Positions 27,661-39,357 of a DNA stretch of 64,000 nt are shown here, one piece after another. The stretch lies in the NCBI GenBank assembly GCA_027532555.1, contig JAPZTJ010000032.1, positions 62,001-126,000 on the forward strand, given 5' to 3'. This DNA comes from Aquidulcibacter sp. (lineage in GTDB: Bacteria > Pseudomonadota > Alphaproteobacteria > Caulobacterales > Aquidulcibacteraceae). The notes under the pieces are model-generated. The model was not told where the DNA came from. It did not search any database and was given only the letters and a program-made list of their open reading frames with translations. Numbering within the stretch: the stretch's first letter is position 1; each line of letters opens with the position of its first letter. Made by a program: the position numbers and the translations under genes.

Positions 27661-29741
27661 CGAAAATCGTCGTCGATGGAACCGAAGTAGATGTGCCTGG
27701 CGATTACACGCTGTTACAAGCGTGTGAAGCTGCCGGCGCAGAGATTCCGCGGTTTTGTTATCATGAGCGTTTAAGTGTGGCTGGCAATTGCCGCATGTGC
27801 CTGGTGGAAGTCAAAGGTGCGCCTAAACCTGTGGCGTCTTGCGCCCAGCAGGTAAAGGATCAGCGCCCCGGCCCGAATGGTGAGCCGCCCGTCGTCGTCA
27901 CCAAGTCTTCAAAGGTGAAGGCCGCACGCGAAGGCGTGATGGAATTCCTGCTGATCAATCACCCACTGGATTGCCCGATTTGCGACCAAGGCGGGGAATG
28001 TGACCTGCAAGACCAAGCGGTGGCCTTTGGCCGCGCTGGTTCGCGCTATGACGAAAATAAGCGCGCGGTTGAAGAAAAGAAAATGGGCCCCTTGGTCAAA
28101 ACGGTGATGACGCGCTGCATCCAATGCACACGCTGTGTCCGCTTTGCGACCGAAGTGGCTGGCGTGTCAGAGCTTGGGGCCATTGGCCGCGGCGAAGATA
28201 TGGAAATCACCACCTATCTCGAGCAATCCTTGACGAGCGAGCTCTCGGCCAATGTGGTTGATCTCTGCCCCGTCGGTGCGCTCACCTCCAAGCCCTATGC
28301 GTTTAACGCCCGTCCGTGGGAATTGAAGAAGACCGAAACTGTCGACGTGATGGATGCGGTCGGCTCCAACATTCGCGTCGATGCCCGCGGCAATGACGTG
28401 TTGCGTGTGTTGCCGCGCCTCAATGAAGAGATCAACGAGGAATGGTTGTCGGATAAGTCGCGCCATGCAGTCGATGGCTTGCGCCGTCAGCGCCTCGATA
28501 AGCCGTATCTCAAGACCAATGGCAAATTGGCCCCTGTCAGCTGGCCACAAGCACTTGAAGCTTTTGCGGCGCGCTTGAAAGGCGATGCTACCAAAATTGG
28601 CGCGATTGCTGGTGATTTGAGCGATGCTGAAGGCCTCAAGGCCGCTTTGGACCTGCTGCGTGGCCTAGGCGTCACCAATACAGATTGCCGCCAAGATGGC
28701 GCGGCCGTTGGCATGTCCGGCCAGCGTGGCGAATATTTGTTCAACACCACCATCATGGGCATTGAAGATGCCGATGCCTTATTGATCATCGGCTCTAATT
28801 TGCGTCTGGAAGCCCCGCTGATCAATGCCCGCGTTCGCAAGACGTGGTTGCGCGGCACGTTGGATCTGATCGGTGTTGTTGGTGAGGCAACTGACCTGAC
28901 CTATGCTTATGAGCATGTGGGGGCAGGCCCAAAGACTTTGGCGGATTTGGCCAAGGGCAAGGGCGACTTCTTCAAGCGCTTTGCTAAGGCAGAGCGGCCG
29001 ATGGTCATCATTGGTATGGACGCGCTCGCGCGTCCAGATGGCGCGCAGGTCCTGAAGCTTGCCGCTGAAATCGGCATGAAGGCCAAGATCGTGCGGGAAG
29101 GCTGGAATGGCTGGAATGTCGTCCATCAAGCCGCTGGCCGCGTTGGGGCGCTGGACTTAGGTTTCTTGCCGGGTGACCAAGGCCTCTCAACCGCGCAGAT
29201 GCTGCAAGGCGGCGCGCTAGATACGTTGATCCTGTTGGGTGCAGACGAAGTCAAAGCCCCAGCCGGGACCTTTGTCGTCTATGTCGGCAGCCATGGCGAT
29301 GCGGGCGCGCAACAGGCAGATTTGATCCTGCCAGCAGCCGCCTATACCGAGAAGAACGCCACCTATGTGAACACCGAAGGCCGGGTGCAACAGGCACGCC
29401 GGGCTGTTTTCCCCAAGGGTGATGCTCGTGAAGACTGGGCGATTTTCCGCGCGGTCTCCGCTCTGGTTGGCAAGACCTTGCCTTATGACAATCTCGAAGC
29501 CCTTCGCGCCAAACTGATGGCCGATAGCCCGAGCTTTGCTGGTCTTGACTATGCGCCAGGTGCCAATACGCCTCTAGAACTCAAGCTTTTGGGCGTGGCG
29601 GGTGACGTGGATGCTGCGCCGTTTACCAGCGCAATCACCGACTTTTATCTCACCAATCCGATTGCCCGCTCCAGCCAAATCATGGCGGAATGCTCGGCAG
29701 CGAAGAAAGCAGCCACAATGGCTGCGATAGCAGCGGAGTAG
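27657..29741 (+). CDS. nuoG: NADH-quinone oxidoreductase subunit G
   Basis: Large subunit with several Fe-S clusters (694 residues). N1b: CYHERLSVAGNCRMCLVEV...C (from about residue 36); N5 region HPLDCPICDQGGECDLQD; N4: CIQCTRCVRF...C. A molybdopterin-oxidoreductase-like domain without cofactor follows. Its ATG overlaps the stop of a possible small membrane peptide. Confidence 0.98.
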   Translation: MTKIVVDGTEVDVPGDYTLLQACEAAGAEIPRFCYHERLSVAGNCRMCLVEVKGAPKPVASCAQQVKDQRPGPNGEPPVVVTKSSKVKAAREGVMEFLLINHPLDCPICDQGGECDLQDQAVAFGRAGSRYDENKRAVEEKKMGPLVKTVMTRCIQCTRCVRFATEVAGVSELGAIGRGEDMEITTYLEQSLTSELSANVVDLCPVGALTSKPYAFNARPWELKKTETVDVMDAVGSNIRVDARGNDVLRVLPRLNEEINEEWLSDKSRHAVDGLRRQRLDKPYLKTNGKLAPVSWPQALEAFAARLKGDATKIGAIAGDLSDAEGLKAALDLLRGLGVTNTDCRQDGAAVGMSGQRGEYLFNTTIMGIEDADALLIIGSNLRLEAPLINARVRKTWLRGTLDLIGVVGEATDLTYAYEHVGAGPKTLADLAKGKGDFFKRFAKAERPMVIIGMDALARPDGAQVLKLAAEIGMKAKIVREGWNGWNVVHQAAGRVGALDLGFLPGDQGLSTAQMLQGGALDTLILLGADEVKAPAGTFVVYVGSHGDAGAQQADLILPAAAYTEKNATYVNTEGRVQQARRAVFPKGDAREDWAIFRAVSALVGKTLPYDNLEALRAKLMADSPSFAGLDYAPGANTPLELKLLGVAGDVDAAPFTSAITDFYLTNPIARSSQIMAECSAAKKAATMAAIAAE

Positions 29742-29747
29742 GGGCCT

Positions 29748-30839
29748 ATGCAGGATCTCGTTCGCGATTGGGGCCCATTATGGGGCGTGATTGGTGGGGC
29801 AGGCCAGATCTTGGCGATCATGGTGATGCTGCTATTGACCTTGGCATTTATCCTATTGTTCGACCGCAAGGTCTGGGCGGCCGTGATGATGCGCAAAGGG
29901 CCAAACGTGGTTGGCCCCTTCGGCCTGTTGCAGAGCTTTGCTGACTTCTTGAAATTTGTCGTCAAGGAAATCGTGATTCCAGCTGGCGCGAATAAGACGG
30001 TCTTTATTCTAGCGCCTCTGATCACCATCACCTTGGCTTTTGTCGCCTATGCCGTTGTGCCCTTTGCGCCGGGCTGGGTGATTTCCGACATGAATGTCGG
30101 GATTTTGTATTTGCTCGCGATGTCGTCCTTGGGTGTTTATGGCATCATCATGGGTGGCTGGGCATCGAACTCCAAATACCCATTCTTGGGCTCGCTACGC
30201 TCTGCAGCGCAAATGGTATCGTACGAAGTCTCCATCGGCTTTGTGTTGATCACCGTGCTTCTGGTGGTCGGCAGCCTGAATTTGACCGACATTGTTGACA
30301 ATCAAAAGGCTGGCATTTGGGATTGGCACGCCTTTTCCTTCATCGGCGCATTGGTGAATCCTCAAGAGGGCGCGGGCGTTGTTGGCACTGTGTACGGCTT
30401 CATCGTCGGCCTCGTGATGTTCATGATGTTGGGCATTTTCTTTGTGTCGGCTTTGGCAGAGACCAACCGGCCACCGTTTGATTTGCCTGAAGCCGAATCT
30501 GAACTCGTGGCGGGCTATCAAGTCGAATATAGCTCCACGCCATATTTGCTCTTCATGATCGGCGAATATCTCGCCATCGTGCTGATGTGTGCGATGATCT
30601 CCATCCTGTTCTTGGGCGGCTGGAACGCACCTTGGGGCCCGATTGAGAACCCGTGGGTTGGCTTCTTGATCCTCTATATCAAGATTTGGCTCGTCTTCTT
30701 CATGTTCGCCATGGTGAAGGCCATTGTGCCCCGTTATCGCTATGACCAGCTGATGCGCATTGGTTGGAAAATCTTTTTGCCCACGACCTTGGTCGCCGTG
30801 GCAGTGGTAGGCGGCCATGTCGCTTACTTCGGGAGGTAG
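29748..30839 (+). CDS. nuoH: NADH-quinone oxidoreductase subunit H
   Basis: ND1 homologue, eight membrane segments, forming part of the quinone chamber and the first proton channel. Signatures include [31 protein letters not shown] and [28 protein letters not shown]. 363 residues. Confidence 0.98.
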   Translation: MQDLVRDWGPLWGVIGGAGQILAIMVMLLLTLAFILLFDRKVWAAVMMRKGPNVVGPFGLLQSFADFLKFVVKEIVIPAGANKTVFILAPLITITLAFVAYAVVPFAPGWVISDMNVGILYLLAMSSLGVYGIIMGGWASNSKYPFLGSLRSAAQMVSYEVSIGFVLITVLLVVGSLNLTDIVDNQKAGIWDWHAFSFIGALVNPQEGAGVVGTVYGFIVGLVMFMMLGIFFVSALAETNRPPFDLPEAESELVAGYQVEYSSTPYLLFMIGEYLAIVLMCAMISILFLGGWNAPWGPIENPWVGFLILYIKIWLVFFMFAMVKAIVPRYRYDQLMRIGWKIFLPTTLVAVAVVGGHVAYFGR

Positions 30840-30842
30840 ATC

Positions 30843-31109
30843 ATGGCGGGCTTAAGCTGGGACAAGGGCCTTACTTTGGATCAACGGCGTTCGCTGGTGA
30901 CCGTGGCACTTAGCGCCATGAGCTTTGTGCTGGGTATCGTCAGTATCCTTTTTTATACCACCGGTACGGTTTCTGAGGATGGCTTGTGGCTTATCGCACT
31001 TAGCTCTGTTCTGTTTGTTGCGACTATCTTTCTCGCGATGTCAGGCGTTCGGGGGTTGTTGATGATTGATAAGCCATCGAAACATAGTCGAAATGGGGAT
31101 ATGGCATGA
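30843..31109 (+). CDS. small membrane protein between nuoH and nuoI (88 aa)
   Basis: Not recognised. Two membrane segments (about 17-40 and 47-72) with a short positively charged tail. It starts 3 bp after nuoH, and its TGA overlaps the nuoI ATG, so it is embedded in the operon. It may assist complex I assembly or be a supernumerary subunit; this rests on position only. Confidence 0.62.
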   Translation: MAGLSWDKGLTLDQRRSLVTVALSAMSFVLGIVSILFYTTGTVSEDGLWLIALSSVLFVATIFLAMSGVRGLLMIDKPSKHSRNGDMA

Positions 31110-31591
31110 GCATAGCCCAAGCTCTCAAAGGCGCTTTGATGCTCGACTTTGCAGGCGCGTTTGGCCTTGCGATGAAGAAATTCTTCGAGCCGAAGTTCAC
31201 CATCAACTACCCGTTTGAAAAGGGCCATATCAGCCCGCGTTTCCGGGGCGAGCATGCGCTGCGCCGCTATGCCAATGGCGAAGAGCGCTGCATTGCCTGT
31301 AAATTGTGCGAAGCTATCTGCCCCGCCCAAGCCATTACGATTGAGGCAGAGCCACGCGATGATGGCTCACGCCGCACCACGCGCTACGACATTGACATGA
31401 CCAAATGCATCTACTGCGGTTTCTGCCAAGAAGCCTGCCCGGTGGATGCCATCGTGGAAGGTCCGAACTTTGAGTTTGCCACCGAGACGCGGGAAGAATT
31501 GTTCTATGACAAGGACAAGCTTCTGGCCAATGGCGACCGGTGGGAACGCGAAATCGCGAAGAATCTAGAGTTGGATGCGGCTTATCGTTAA
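31106..31591 (+). CDS. nuoI: NADH-quinone oxidoreductase subunit I (N6a/N6b)
   Basis: Ferredoxin-like subunit with two 4Fe-4S clusters. The two motifs are [16 protein letters not shown] (about residue 60) and [16 protein letters not shown] (about 98). 161 residues, normal length. Its ATG overlaps the upstream small gene. Confidence 0.98.
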   Translation: MSIAQALKGALMLDFAGAFGLAMKKFFEPKFTINYPFEKGHISPRFRGEHALRRYANGEERCIACKLCEAICPAQAITIEAEPRDDGSRRTTRYDIDMTKCIYCGFCQEACPVDAIVEGPNFEFATETREELFYDKDKLLANGDRWEREIAKNLELDAAYR

Positions 31592-31667
31592 GCCGCAGAC
31601 CGGGGATGTTTAACAAAGCGCGCGCCTGTCACACCATGCACAGGGCGCAGAGGGGAAGAGAGTAGCG

Positions 31668-32285
31668 ATGATTGCGGTCGCCGCCTTTTACATCTTGAGT
31701 GCGATTGCGATTGCCTCGGCCTTTATGGTCGTGGTGGCCCGCAACCCTGTGCACTCCGTCTTGTTTCTGATCCTTACCTTCTTCACCTCAGCCGGCCTGT
31801 TCGTGTTGTTGGGGGCAGAATTCCTCGCCATGCTTTTGATCGTCGTTTATGTCGGCGCGGTCGCGGTTCTCTTCCTATTCGTGGTGATGATGCTCGACAT
31901 CGACTTTGCAGAGTTGAAAGCAGGCTTCTTCACCTATCTGCCGTTTGGCGGTCTGATTGCTTTGATTTTGTTCGGCCAGTTCGTGATGGTCGGTGGGGCG
32001 TGGATTGAAAAGTCCGTCTCAGCCGAAGCCATCGCCGCGCCAACACCCGCAGCAGCGGCTGTGTCAAACGCGGAAGCCATCGGTCGCATCCTCTACACCG
32101 ATTACATCTTCTTGTTCCAATCCGCTGGTATCATTCTGTTTATTGCCATGGTGGGGGCGATTGCCCTCACGCTGCGGCACCGCGACGGCATCCGCCGCCA
32201 GAATGTCACCGCACAAGTTGGCCGCACCCGTGCGGACGGCGTTGAAATGACTGACCCGAAGCCGGGCGAAGGAGTGGTACTTTGA
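31668..32285 (+). CDS. nuoJ: NADH-quinone oxidoreductase subunit J
   Basis: ND6 homologue with five membrane segments; the conserved [18 protein letters not shown] and [28 protein letters not shown] (with the pi-bulge helix) are present. 205 residues. Its stop overlaps the start of nuoK. Confidence 0.97.
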   Translation: MIAVAAFYILSAIAIASAFMVVVARNPVHSVLFLILTFFTSAGLFVLLGAEFLAMLLIVVYVGAVAVLFLFVVMMLDIDFAELKAGFFTYLPFGGLIALILFGQFVMVGGAWIEKSVSAEAIAAPTPAAAAVSNAEAIGRILYTDYIFLFQSAGIILFIAMVGAIALTLRHRDGIRRQNVTAQVGRTRADGVEMTDPKPGEGVVL

Positions 32286-32587
32286 TCGGCCTTTCTCATT
32301 ATCTGGCGGTTGCTGCCGCTTTGTTCACCATTGGCGTGTTCGGCATCTTCGTGAACCGCAAGAATGTCATCGTCATTTTGATGTCGATTGAACTCATTCT
32401 TCTGGCAGTAAACATCAATCTGGTCGCTTTCTCGTCCTTCTTGGGCGATTTGGTCGGACAGGTTTTTGCGATGTTCGTGTTGACCGTTGCTGCCGCTGAA
32501 GCGGCCGTCGGTCTTGCCATTCTGGTCGTCTATTTCCGAAACCGCGGCAATATCGCGGTTGAAGATCTCAATCTGATGAAGGGCTAA
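32282..32587 (+). CDS. nuoK: NADH-quinone oxidoreductase subunit K
   Basis: ND4L homologue of 101 residues with three membrane segments. The two membrane glutamates of the proton path are in [11 protein letters not shown] and [13 protein letters not shown]. The start TTG at 32282 overlaps the nuoJ stop. Confidence 0.97.
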   Translation: MIGLSHYLAVAAALFTIGVFGIFVNRKNVIVILMSIELILLAVNINLVAFSSFLGDLVGQVFAMFVLTVAAAEAAVGLAILVVYFRNRGNIAVEDLNLMKG

Positions 32588-32590
32588 CGC

Positions 32591-34729
32591 GTGTCTGCTG
32601 ATCCTCACGCCACGACTGGCCTCGCTGAAACGCTCGCGACGATCGTAGTGTTCGCGCCGCTTTTGGGTGCCATCATCTGCGGGCTCTTCAACCGTTTCAT
32701 TGGCGAGAAAGTGGCGATGTTTGTTGCCACGGCTTTGCTATTCGTTGCTGCAGCCTGTGCCGGAACCATCTTCATCGGCCATTGGCAGCACAGCCTACAT
32801 CTGCCCGCTGAGCCCATTCGCATCGCGACTTGGATCGATGTTGGCGACCTCAAGAGCACCTGGTCGATCCGATTGGATGCCATTAGTGCCGTTATGATGA
32901 TCGTCGTTACCGGCGTATCGTCTTTGGTGCACCTTTATAGCTGGGGCTATATGGCCGAAGACCCGCATAAGCCGCGCTTCTTTGCCTATCTGTCGCTCTT
33001 CACCTTTGCCATGTTGTCGCTGGTTACTGCGGCAGACTTCATGCAGCTCTTCTTTGGCTGGGAAGGCGTGGGCCTCGCATCCTATCTCTTGATTGGCTTC
33101 TGGTATCACAAGCGCTCGGCCAATGACGCGCAGATTAAAGCCTTTGTCGTCAACCGCGTCGGCGATTTCGGCTTTGCCCTGGGCATTATGGCCGTCTTCT
33201 TTGTGTTCGGCACGATTGAGTTCAAAGAAGTCTTTGCCATGGTGCCGGAGAAGGCTGACGTGATGTTGAAGTGGGGCGTTTACCAACTGCCCGCTATCGA
33301 AATCATCGCTTTCTTGCTGTTCATCGGCGCGATGGGCAAATCGGCGCAATTCTTCCTGCACACGTGGTTGCCCGACGCGATGGAAGGCCCCACACCTGTG
33401 TCGGCCTTGATCCACGCCGCCACCATGGTGACGGCCGGTGTTGTGCTCGTCTGCTTGTGCTCACCCATTTATGAAGCGGCCCACGGCACAGCAGGCTTCA
33501 TCACCATCATTGGTGCGGTGACGGCCTTGTTCGCGGCAACTGTTGGTCTCGCCCAGAACGACATCAAGCGCGTGATTGCCTATTCAACCTGTTCGCAATT
33601 GGGCTTTATGTTCTTTGCTGCAGGCATCGGCGCCTATCAGGCCGCGATGTTCCATCTCTTCACCCATGCCTTCTTCAAAGCCTTGTTGTTCTTAGGCGCA
33701 GGTAGCGTGATCCATGGCATGCATCACGAGCAAGACATGCGCAAAATGGGCGATGTTGCCAAGCATATGAAGATCACCTTTGTGATCATGATTATCGGCA
33801 CCTTGGCCATCACCGGTGTCGGCATTCCCCACACGCCATTTGGCTTTGCTGGCTTCTTCTCAAAGGACGCCATCATCGAAACCACCTTTGCTGCGGGTAT
33901 GACGGGCAACACGGCTGCGCAAATGGCCTTCTGGATGGCTTTGCTGGCTGCGACGCTGACGAGCTTCTATTCGTGGCGCTTGGCCTTCATGACCTTCCAT
34001 GGCACGCCGAAGTGGAAAGCGGATGGCGATCATGGTCATCATGACGACCATAGCCATAGCGATGCTGCCCACGCGCATGCTCAGCCAGCTGTCGCTCATA
34101 TCAACGAAGCTGGCCAAAATGCTGCGGGCAGCCATGACGACGACCATGGTCACCATGCTTGGCACGGCCCGCATGAGAGCCCGTGGGTGATGTTGATCCC
34201 GCTGATCTTGTTGGCCTTTGGTGCCGTTTTTGCTGGCTCTATCTTCTATGACGCCTTTGTTGGCCATCATGCCAAGGAATTCTGGGGCAGCTCGATCTAT
34301 ACCGCCCCGGATAACACGGTCCTCAAAGATAAATATTCCATTCCGGGCTGGGTGTTCTATGCCCCGCTGGTCGTGATGGTGATCGGCCTTGCGGCAGCCC
34401 TCTACTTCTATCTGTTCAACGAGGGCCTTGGTAAGAAGATCGCCGACCGCAAGGGCATGGCGCACGCCTTCTTGGAGAATAAATGGTATTTCGACGAGCT
34501 CTATGAGATCGTCTTCGTGAAGGGTACCCGAGCGCTGGGTGACCTTTTCTGGAAAATCGGTGACGGCAAGCTGATCGATGGGCTCGGGCCCAATGGGATT
34601 GCCGCAGCTTTGAATTTTGGTTCGAAGAAAGCCGTGAAGATCCAGTCTGGCTATGTCTATCACTATGCCTTCTTGATGCTGATCGCGGCGGTCGCGCTTG
34701 GCGCTTTTGTTCTATTCCGGGGTGCCTGA
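32591..34729 (+). CDS. nuoL: NADH-quinone oxidoreductase subunit L with His-rich loop
   Basis: ND5 homologue, antiporter-like subunit with the long lateral helix. Signatures: [56 protein letters not shown] and [17 protein letters not shown]. 712 residues from a GTG start. Residues ~478-530 form a polar insertion with 14 His among Asp and Ser residues, which could bind metal. Alphaproteobacterial NuoL proteins vary at this loop. Confidence 0.97.
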   Translation: MSADPHATTGLAETLATIVVFAPLLGAIICGLFNRFIGEKVAMFVATALLFVAAACAGTIFIGHWQHSLHLPAEPIRIATWIDVGDLKSTWSIRLDAISAVMMIVVTGVSSLVHLYSWGYMAEDPHKPRFFAYLSLFTFAMLSLVTAADFMQLFFGWEGVGLASYLLIGFWYHKRSANDAQIKAFVVNRVGDFGFALGIMAVFFVFGTIEFKEVFAMVPEKADVMLKWGVYQLPAIEIIAFLLFIGAMGKSAQFFLHTWLPDAMEGPTPVSALIHAATMVTAGVVLVCLCSPIYEAAHGTAGFITIIGAVTALFAATVGLAQNDIKRVIAYSTCSQLGFMFFAAGIGAYQAAMFHLFTHAFFKALLFLGAGSVIHGMHHEQDMRKMGDVAKHMKITFVIMIIGTLAITGVGIPHTPFGFAGFFSKDAIIETTFAAGMTGNTAAQMAFWMALLAATLTSFYSWRLAFMTFHGTPKWKADGDHGHHDDHSHSDAAHAHAQPAVAHINEAGQNAAGSHDDDHGHHAWHGPHESPWVMLIPLILLAFGAVFAGSIFYDAFVGHHAKEFWGSSIYTAPDNTVLKDKYSIPGWVFYAPLVVMVIGLAAALYFYLFNEGLGKKIADRKGMAHAFLENKWYFDELYEIVFVKGTRALGDLFWKIGDGKLIDGLGPNGIAAALNFGSKKAVKIQSGYVYHYAFLMLIAAVALGAFVLFRGA

Positions 34730-34736
34730 GGCTATC

Positions 34737-36227
34737 ATGGACACGCTGCCCATCCTCTCGATCCTCACGTGGACGCCCGCTGTGGCGGCCGTCTTGATCC
34801 TGTTTTTACCCCAGCTCATCAAGAGTCCAGAGGCCGCACGCGCCAATGCAGCGCGTTGGATTGCTTTGGTCACAACCGTGATCGTCTTCGCTCTGACGCT
34901 TTGGATGACTTTGGCTTTTGACGAAACCAAGGCGGGCTATCAATTCGTTGAGCGGGCCGACTGGTATGGCATGATCCAATACCATCTGGGCATCGACGGC
35001 ATTTCCGTGCTGTTGATCCTATTGACCTCCTTCTTGATGCCGCTTTGCATCTTGGCCAGCTGGACCTCGATCGAGAAGCGCGTCGTGGAATATATGGCGG
35101 CATTCTTGCTGTTGCAGACGCTGATGATCGGTGTGTTCTGCGCGCTTGATATCGTCCTCTTCTACATCTTCTTCGAAGCGGGCCTTATCCCAATGTATCT
35201 CATCATCGGGATTTGGGGCGGTAAGAACCGCGTCTATGCAGCTTACAAATTCTTCCTCTACACGCTGTTGGGCTCGCTCTTCCTCTTGATCGCGATTGCG
35301 TGGATGGCGATCACCGCCAAGACAACGTCGATCCCGGACCTGCAAGCTTTTGAGTTTGCTAAGGATGCGCAAACGTGGTTGTGGCTGGCCTTCTTTGCTT
35401 CCTTCGCCGTCAAAATGCCGATGTGGCCAGTCCACACTTGGTTGCCTGATGCCCACGTTGAAGCACCAACGGCAGGATCTGTCATTCTGGCTGGGGTGTT
35501 GTTGAAGATGGGCGGCTATGGCTTCCTGCGCTTCTCTTTGCCGATGTTCCCAGAAGCCTCCAACGCCTTTGCGCCCTTCGTGTTTGCTTTGTCGGGCATT
35601 GCGATTGTCTATACGTCGCTCGTTGCGTTCCGTCAGACCGACATCAAGAAGCTGATTGCTTATTCTTCGGTTGCACACATGGGCTTTGTCACCATGGGGA
35701 TTTTCTCGGGCAATGAGCAAGGCATTCAAGGAGCTTTGTTCCAAATGCTCAGCCACGGGGTTATCTCCGGCGCTTTGTTCCTCTGCGTCGGCGTTATTTA
35801 TGACCGCATGCACACACGTGAGATCGCCCAATATGGTGGCCTTGTGAACCGCATGCCGATCTATGCGGCCGTGTTCTTGTTGTTCACCATGGGCAATGTC
35901 GGCCTACCTGGCACTTCGGGTTTTGTCGGCGAAATCCTTACCATGCAGGGCGCGTTTAACGTCGATCCTGTCACGGCTATGGTGGCGGCAAGTGGGGTGA
36001 TCTTGTCTGCAGCCTATATGCTGACGCTCTATCGCAAGGTGATTTTTGGTACGATCGTCAATCCAGCGCTCAATACGATTACCGACATGAATGCGCGTGA
36101 GATCGCGATCTTCGTGCCCTTGATCGCTGCGGCTTTGTACTTGGGCTTCCAGCCTAACATCATCTTTGACCAGACGGCGACTTCTGCCGTTGCGCTCGTG
36201 GACGCCTTCCACGCGAACTTTAAGTGA
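34737..36227 (+). CDS. nuoM: NADH-quinone oxidoreductase subunit M
   Basis: ND4 homologue, antiporter-like subunit. Signatures: [48 protein letters not shown] and [15 protein letters not shown]. 496 residues from ATG 34737. The open frame extends back to 34698 over the end of nuoL, but those codons are out of family. Confidence 0.97.
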   Translation: MDTLPILSILTWTPAVAAVLILFLPQLIKSPEAARANAARWIALVTTVIVFALTLWMTLAFDETKAGYQFVERADWYGMIQYHLGIDGISVLLILLTSFLMPLCILASWTSIEKRVVEYMAAFLLLQTLMIGVFCALDIVLFYIFFEAGLIPMYLIIGIWGGKNRVYAAYKFFLYTLLGSLFLLIAIAWMAITAKTTSIPDLQAFEFAKDAQTWLWLAFFASFAVKMPMWPVHTWLPDAHVEAPTAGSVILAGVLLKMGGYGFLRFSLPMFPEASNAFAPFVFALSGIAIVYTSLVAFRQTDIKKLIAYSSVAHMGFVTMGIFSGNEQGIQGALFQMLSHGVISGALFLCVGVIYDRMHTREIAQYGGLVNRMPIYAAVFLLFTMGNVGLPGTSGFVGEILTMQGAFNVDPVTAMVAASGVILSAAYMLTLYRKVIFGTIVNPALNTITDMNAREIAIFVPLIAAALYLGFQPNIIFDQTATSAVALVDAFHANFK

Positions 36228-37702
36228 CCGGTGCGGTAATGGCCATCAACCAAACCATGACAGCAGAGCTCTTTTTCCAGCAGGTTCCCTATATTCTGCC
36301 GGAAATCACCCTCGCAGTGGGGGCTTTGATCATCACGCTGATCGGTGCCTTTATGGGCGACAAGGGTTCGCGCTTGGTCACTTGGCTGTGTGTCGCCACG
36401 ATTGTGGCCGCTGGTTCTATGGCTGTGCTGCACATGCCGGCAGAGCAAGTGGTGGTCTTCTCAGGCTCCTATGCCGCTGACGGATTTTCCGCCTATGCCA
36501 AGTTGATCATCGCCCTGACAGCCGGTAGCGCGCTCTTGCTCTCCATCGACTTTCTGGCGGAGAAAAAGCTCGACAAGCCAGAGTTTCCGGTCCTCGCACT
36601 TTTGGCGACTTTGGGCATGTTCATCATGGTTTCAGCCCATGATTTGATCGCGCTTTATGTCGGTGTTGAGATGCAGTCCTTGGCGCTCTATGTGCTGGCA
36701 GCCTATGCCCGCGATGACGCGAAAAGCTCTGAAGCCGGCCTCAAATATTTCGTACTGGGTGCCTTGTCGTCTGGCTTGCTGCTCTATGGCTGCTCGCTGG
36801 TTTATGGCTTTACCGGTTCGGTCAATTTCGACGTAATCGCCGCTCAAGTTGCTGATGAGCGCTCTATCGGTGTCGTATTCGGCCTTGTCTTCATCCTCTG
36901 TGGCCTCGCGTTCAAGATGTCGGCAGCCCCATTCCATATGTGGACGCCGGATGTGTATGAAGGCTCACCCACCGTTTCGACTGCCTTCTTTGCATCTGCG
37001 CCCAAGGTTGCCGCCTCTGTCCTCTTTGCTCGGGTCTGCTTTGAAGCTTTCGGCCCGCTTCAAAAGGATTGGCTGGGCATCGTCATGATCATGGCTGTGC
37101 TGTCGATGGCGATTGGGGCATTGTTTGCCTTGCAGCAGACCAATATCAAGCGCCTGTTGGCTTATTCGTCCATCGCCAACATGGGCTATGCGCTGGTTGC
37201 CATTGCTTGCGGCCCAGAATTTGGACCGAAGGCCCTGCTGGTCTTTGTGTCCATCTATGCGATCACCTCGGTTGGCCTGTTTGGTGTTGTACTTTCCTTG
37301 CGCAATGCCGAAGGCGAACGAGTCGAGACAATCTCAGCTCTCTCTGGACTGTCTCGCTCCAACCCGCTTCTCGCTTCTGCTTTGACCATGTTGTTATTCT
37401 CGGTCATGGGCATTCCACCTTTGGCAGGCTTCTTTGGGAAGTGGGAAGTGATTTTGGCGACCAGCGCGTCCGGGCTTCTGCCGTTGGCAATCGTTCTGAT
37501 CTTGGCCTCCGTGGTCTCGGCCTTCTATTATCTGCGCATCATCAAGACCGTCTGGTTTGATGAGCCACGCATCGCCATGGTACCGGTTGGCGCGTCCACG
37601 ACGTTGACCTTGACCGGTGCGACCTTTGTCTTGGCCGCTTTGACCTTGGTGATCGGGCTCGTTGGCTCGGCTGCAAGCATCGCCGGGGCTGGCTTCCATT
37701 GA
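36224..37702 (+). CDS. nuoN: NADH-quinone oxidoreductase subunit N
   Basis: ND2 homologue, last membrane subunit. Signatures: [52 protein letters not shown] and [14 protein letters not shown]. The GTG at 36224 overlaps the nuoM stop; ATG at 36239 is an alternative start five codons in. Its stop overlaps the birA start, so transcription probably continues into birA. Confidence 0.97.
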   Translation: MTGAVMAINQTMTAELFFQQVPYILPEITLAVGALIITLIGAFMGDKGSRLVTWLCVATIVAAGSMAVLHMPAEQVVVFSGSYAADGFSAYAKLIIALTAGSALLLSIDFLAEKKLDKPEFPVLALLATLGMFIMVSAHDLIALYVGVEMQSLALYVLAAYARDDAKSSEAGLKYFVLGALSSGLLLYGCSLVYGFTGSVNFDVIAAQVADERSIGVVFGLVFILCGLAFKMSAAPFHMWTPDVYEGSPTVSTAFFASAPKVAASVLFARVCFEAFGPLQKDWLGIVMIMAVLSMAIGALFALQQTNIKRLLAYSSIANMGYALVAIACGPEFGPKALLVFVSIYAITSVGLFGVVLSLRNAEGERVETISALSGLSRSNPLLASALTMLLFSVMGIPPLAGFFGKWEVILATSASGLLPLAIVLILASVVSAFYYLRIIKTVWFDEPRIAMVPVGASTTLTLTGATFVLAALTLVIGLVGSAASIAGAGFH

Positions 37703-38451
37703 AGCCAAACGCTTCGGGCGGGCGGGATAACGTCCGGCTTTATGACACCATAGATTCCACCAATGACGAAGCACGCCGCCTAAGCGAAGGCGGCGAGACT
37801 GGTCCTTTATGGGTTCGCAGCCTTGAGCAAACCAAGGGCAGGGGCCGGCGGGGCCGGACTTGGCTGGGTGAGCCCGGCAATCTGTTCACAACGGGCTTAT
37901 TCACGCTGACCTGCGGGCCTGCCGAAGCAGCCAATCTGTCCTTTGTCGCAGCCTTGGCCGTGGCGGAAGCCATTGACCCCCAAGTGACGCAAGGTGCCGT
38001 CAGCCTTAAGTGGCCGAATGATGTTTTGATCGAGGGCAAAAAGACCAGCGGCATTTTGCTGGAGAGCTGGCAGGGGCAAGCTGGTTTTCATTTGGCGGTC
38101 GGCATTGGCGTCAATGTTCGCACCCGTCCCGATGGCATTGACCAGCCCATCACGTGCGTTGCCGACCATGTGCCCCTTGGCCACCTACCTGTCAGCGCAG
38201 AGATCCTGTTTGAGACGCTCAGGGGCCGCTTTCACGACTGGTTCGACATCTGGGCGCAAAGGGGCTTTGGCCCAATTGCACAAGCCTGGCTGGCAAGGGC
38301 GTCAGGCGTGGGCCAACCCATCATCGTCCGTTTGCCGCATGAGACCCTAGAAGGCCGTTTCTATGGGCTTGCACCAAATGGGACCCTGCAACTGGAGCAG
38401 GCTGACGGCACAATCTACGAAGTAACAGCCGGCGACGTGTTTTTTGGCTAA
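37699..38451 (+). CDS. birA: biotin--[acetyl-CoA-carboxylase] ligase
   Basis: Attaches biotin to the carrier protein of acetyl-CoA carboxylase. Motifs: STNDEARRL, QTKGRGRRGRTWLGEPGNLFTTGL (about 52-75), SLKWPNDVLIEGKKTSGILLE. The N-terminal helix-turn-helix of E. coli BirA is missing, so this is the non-repressor type. The TTG start overlaps the nuoN stop. The C-terminal SH3-like domain is present. Confidence 0.93.
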   Translation: MKPNASGGRDNVRLYDTIDSTNDEARRLSEGGETGPLWVRSLEQTKGRGRRGRTWLGEPGNLFTTGLFTLTCGPAEAANLSFVAALAVAEAIDPQVTQGAVSLKWPNDVLIEGKKTSGILLESWQGQAGFHLAVGIGVNVRTRPDGIDQPITCVADHVPLGHLPVSAEILFETLRGRFHDWFDIWAQRGFGPIAQAWLARASGVGQPIIVRLPHETLEGRFYGLAPNGTLQLEQADGTIYEVTAGDVFFG

Positions 38452-38565
38452 TTCGGCCCGCACTCTTAGCACTGGCGCATGCTACCCCGCACAGGCTAAA
38501 GAGAGCGCGAAAATGGTAACCCACGTGGGCCTGGCCCCGTATCAGAGACAGACCCAGGGGGACAC

Positions 38566-39357
38566 ATGCTGCTGGCCATTGACGTTGGGAACACGAATTC
38601 GAAATTTGCTGTCCATGACGGCACTAAATGGCGCGGCACATGGCGTGCGGCCAGTAACTCCTCGCGGACGGCTGATGAATATGCTGTCTGGCTCGATGCA
38701 GCGATGCGCTTTGCAGGACTTTCCATCAATGACCTCAATCATTGCGTTATCTCGACTGTGGTGCCGCAGGCTTTGTTTCATTTGCGTAATCTGTCACGGC
38801 GCTATGTAGGCGCAGAGCCTTGGGTGGTGGGTGAAAACGCAGAGCTTGGTATTGATGTGCGTATCCCAAAGCCATCGGAAGCCGGCGCTGACCGCCTCGT
38901 CAATGCGATTGGCTCCTTCATTCAATATGGCGGGCCATGCATTGTAATCGACAGCGGCACCGCCACCACATTTGACATTGTAGGGGCAGATGGCGCATTT
39001 GAGGGTGGTGTGATTTCGCCTGGGATCAATTTGTCCCTTCAAGCGCTACACACCGCCGCGGCCCGTTTGCCGCGAATCGAAATTCGTAAGCCAGACAAAG
39101 TAATCGGTATCGACACGGTCGGTGCGATGCAGTCAGGCGTGTTTTGGGGCTATATTGAGCTGATTGATGGTCTAATCGACCGGATCAAGGCCGAGTATGG
39201 CGTACCCATGAAAGTAATCGCAACTGGGGGTGTCGCCTCTTTGTTTGAAGGCGCATCAACCCATATTGATCATTATGATCAAGACCTGACGACTGTCGGG
39301 CTATTAGAAATCTTTGAACGCAATGGCGGTAGGTCCGCCAATCGGAACCCAACGTGA
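38566..39357 (+). CDS. coaX: type III pantothenate kinase
   Basis: First enzyme of coenzyme A synthesis, phosphorylating pantothenate. Motifs: [16 protein letters not shown] (P-loop equivalent), [10 protein letters not shown], and [29 protein letters not shown]. 263 residues. It lies between birA and rnj in an order common to alphaproteobacteria and overlaps rnj by 4 bp (GTGA). Confidence 0.96.
   Translation: MLLAIDVGNTNSKFAVHDGTKWRGTWRAASNSSRTADEYAVWLDAAMRFAGLSINDLNHCVISTVVPQALFHLRNLSRRYVGAEPWVVGENAELGIDVRIPKPSEAGADRLVNAIGSFIQYGGPCIVIDSGTATTFDIVGADGAFEGGVISPGINLSLQALHTAAARLPRIEIRKPDKVIGIDTVGAMQSGVFWGYIELIDGLIDRIKAEYGVPMKVIATGGVASLFEGASTHIDHYDQDLTTVGLLEIFERNGGRSANRNPT

Noticed and set aside
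33860-34663. Long minus-strand frame opposite the His-rich part of nuoL
   Set aside because: Shadow of nuoL; product rich in Met/Val/His-codon complements and with no recognisable domain.
35019-35831. Long open frame on the minus strand inside nuoM
   Set aside because: Highly charged shadow product with no motif; nuoM is certain on the other strand.
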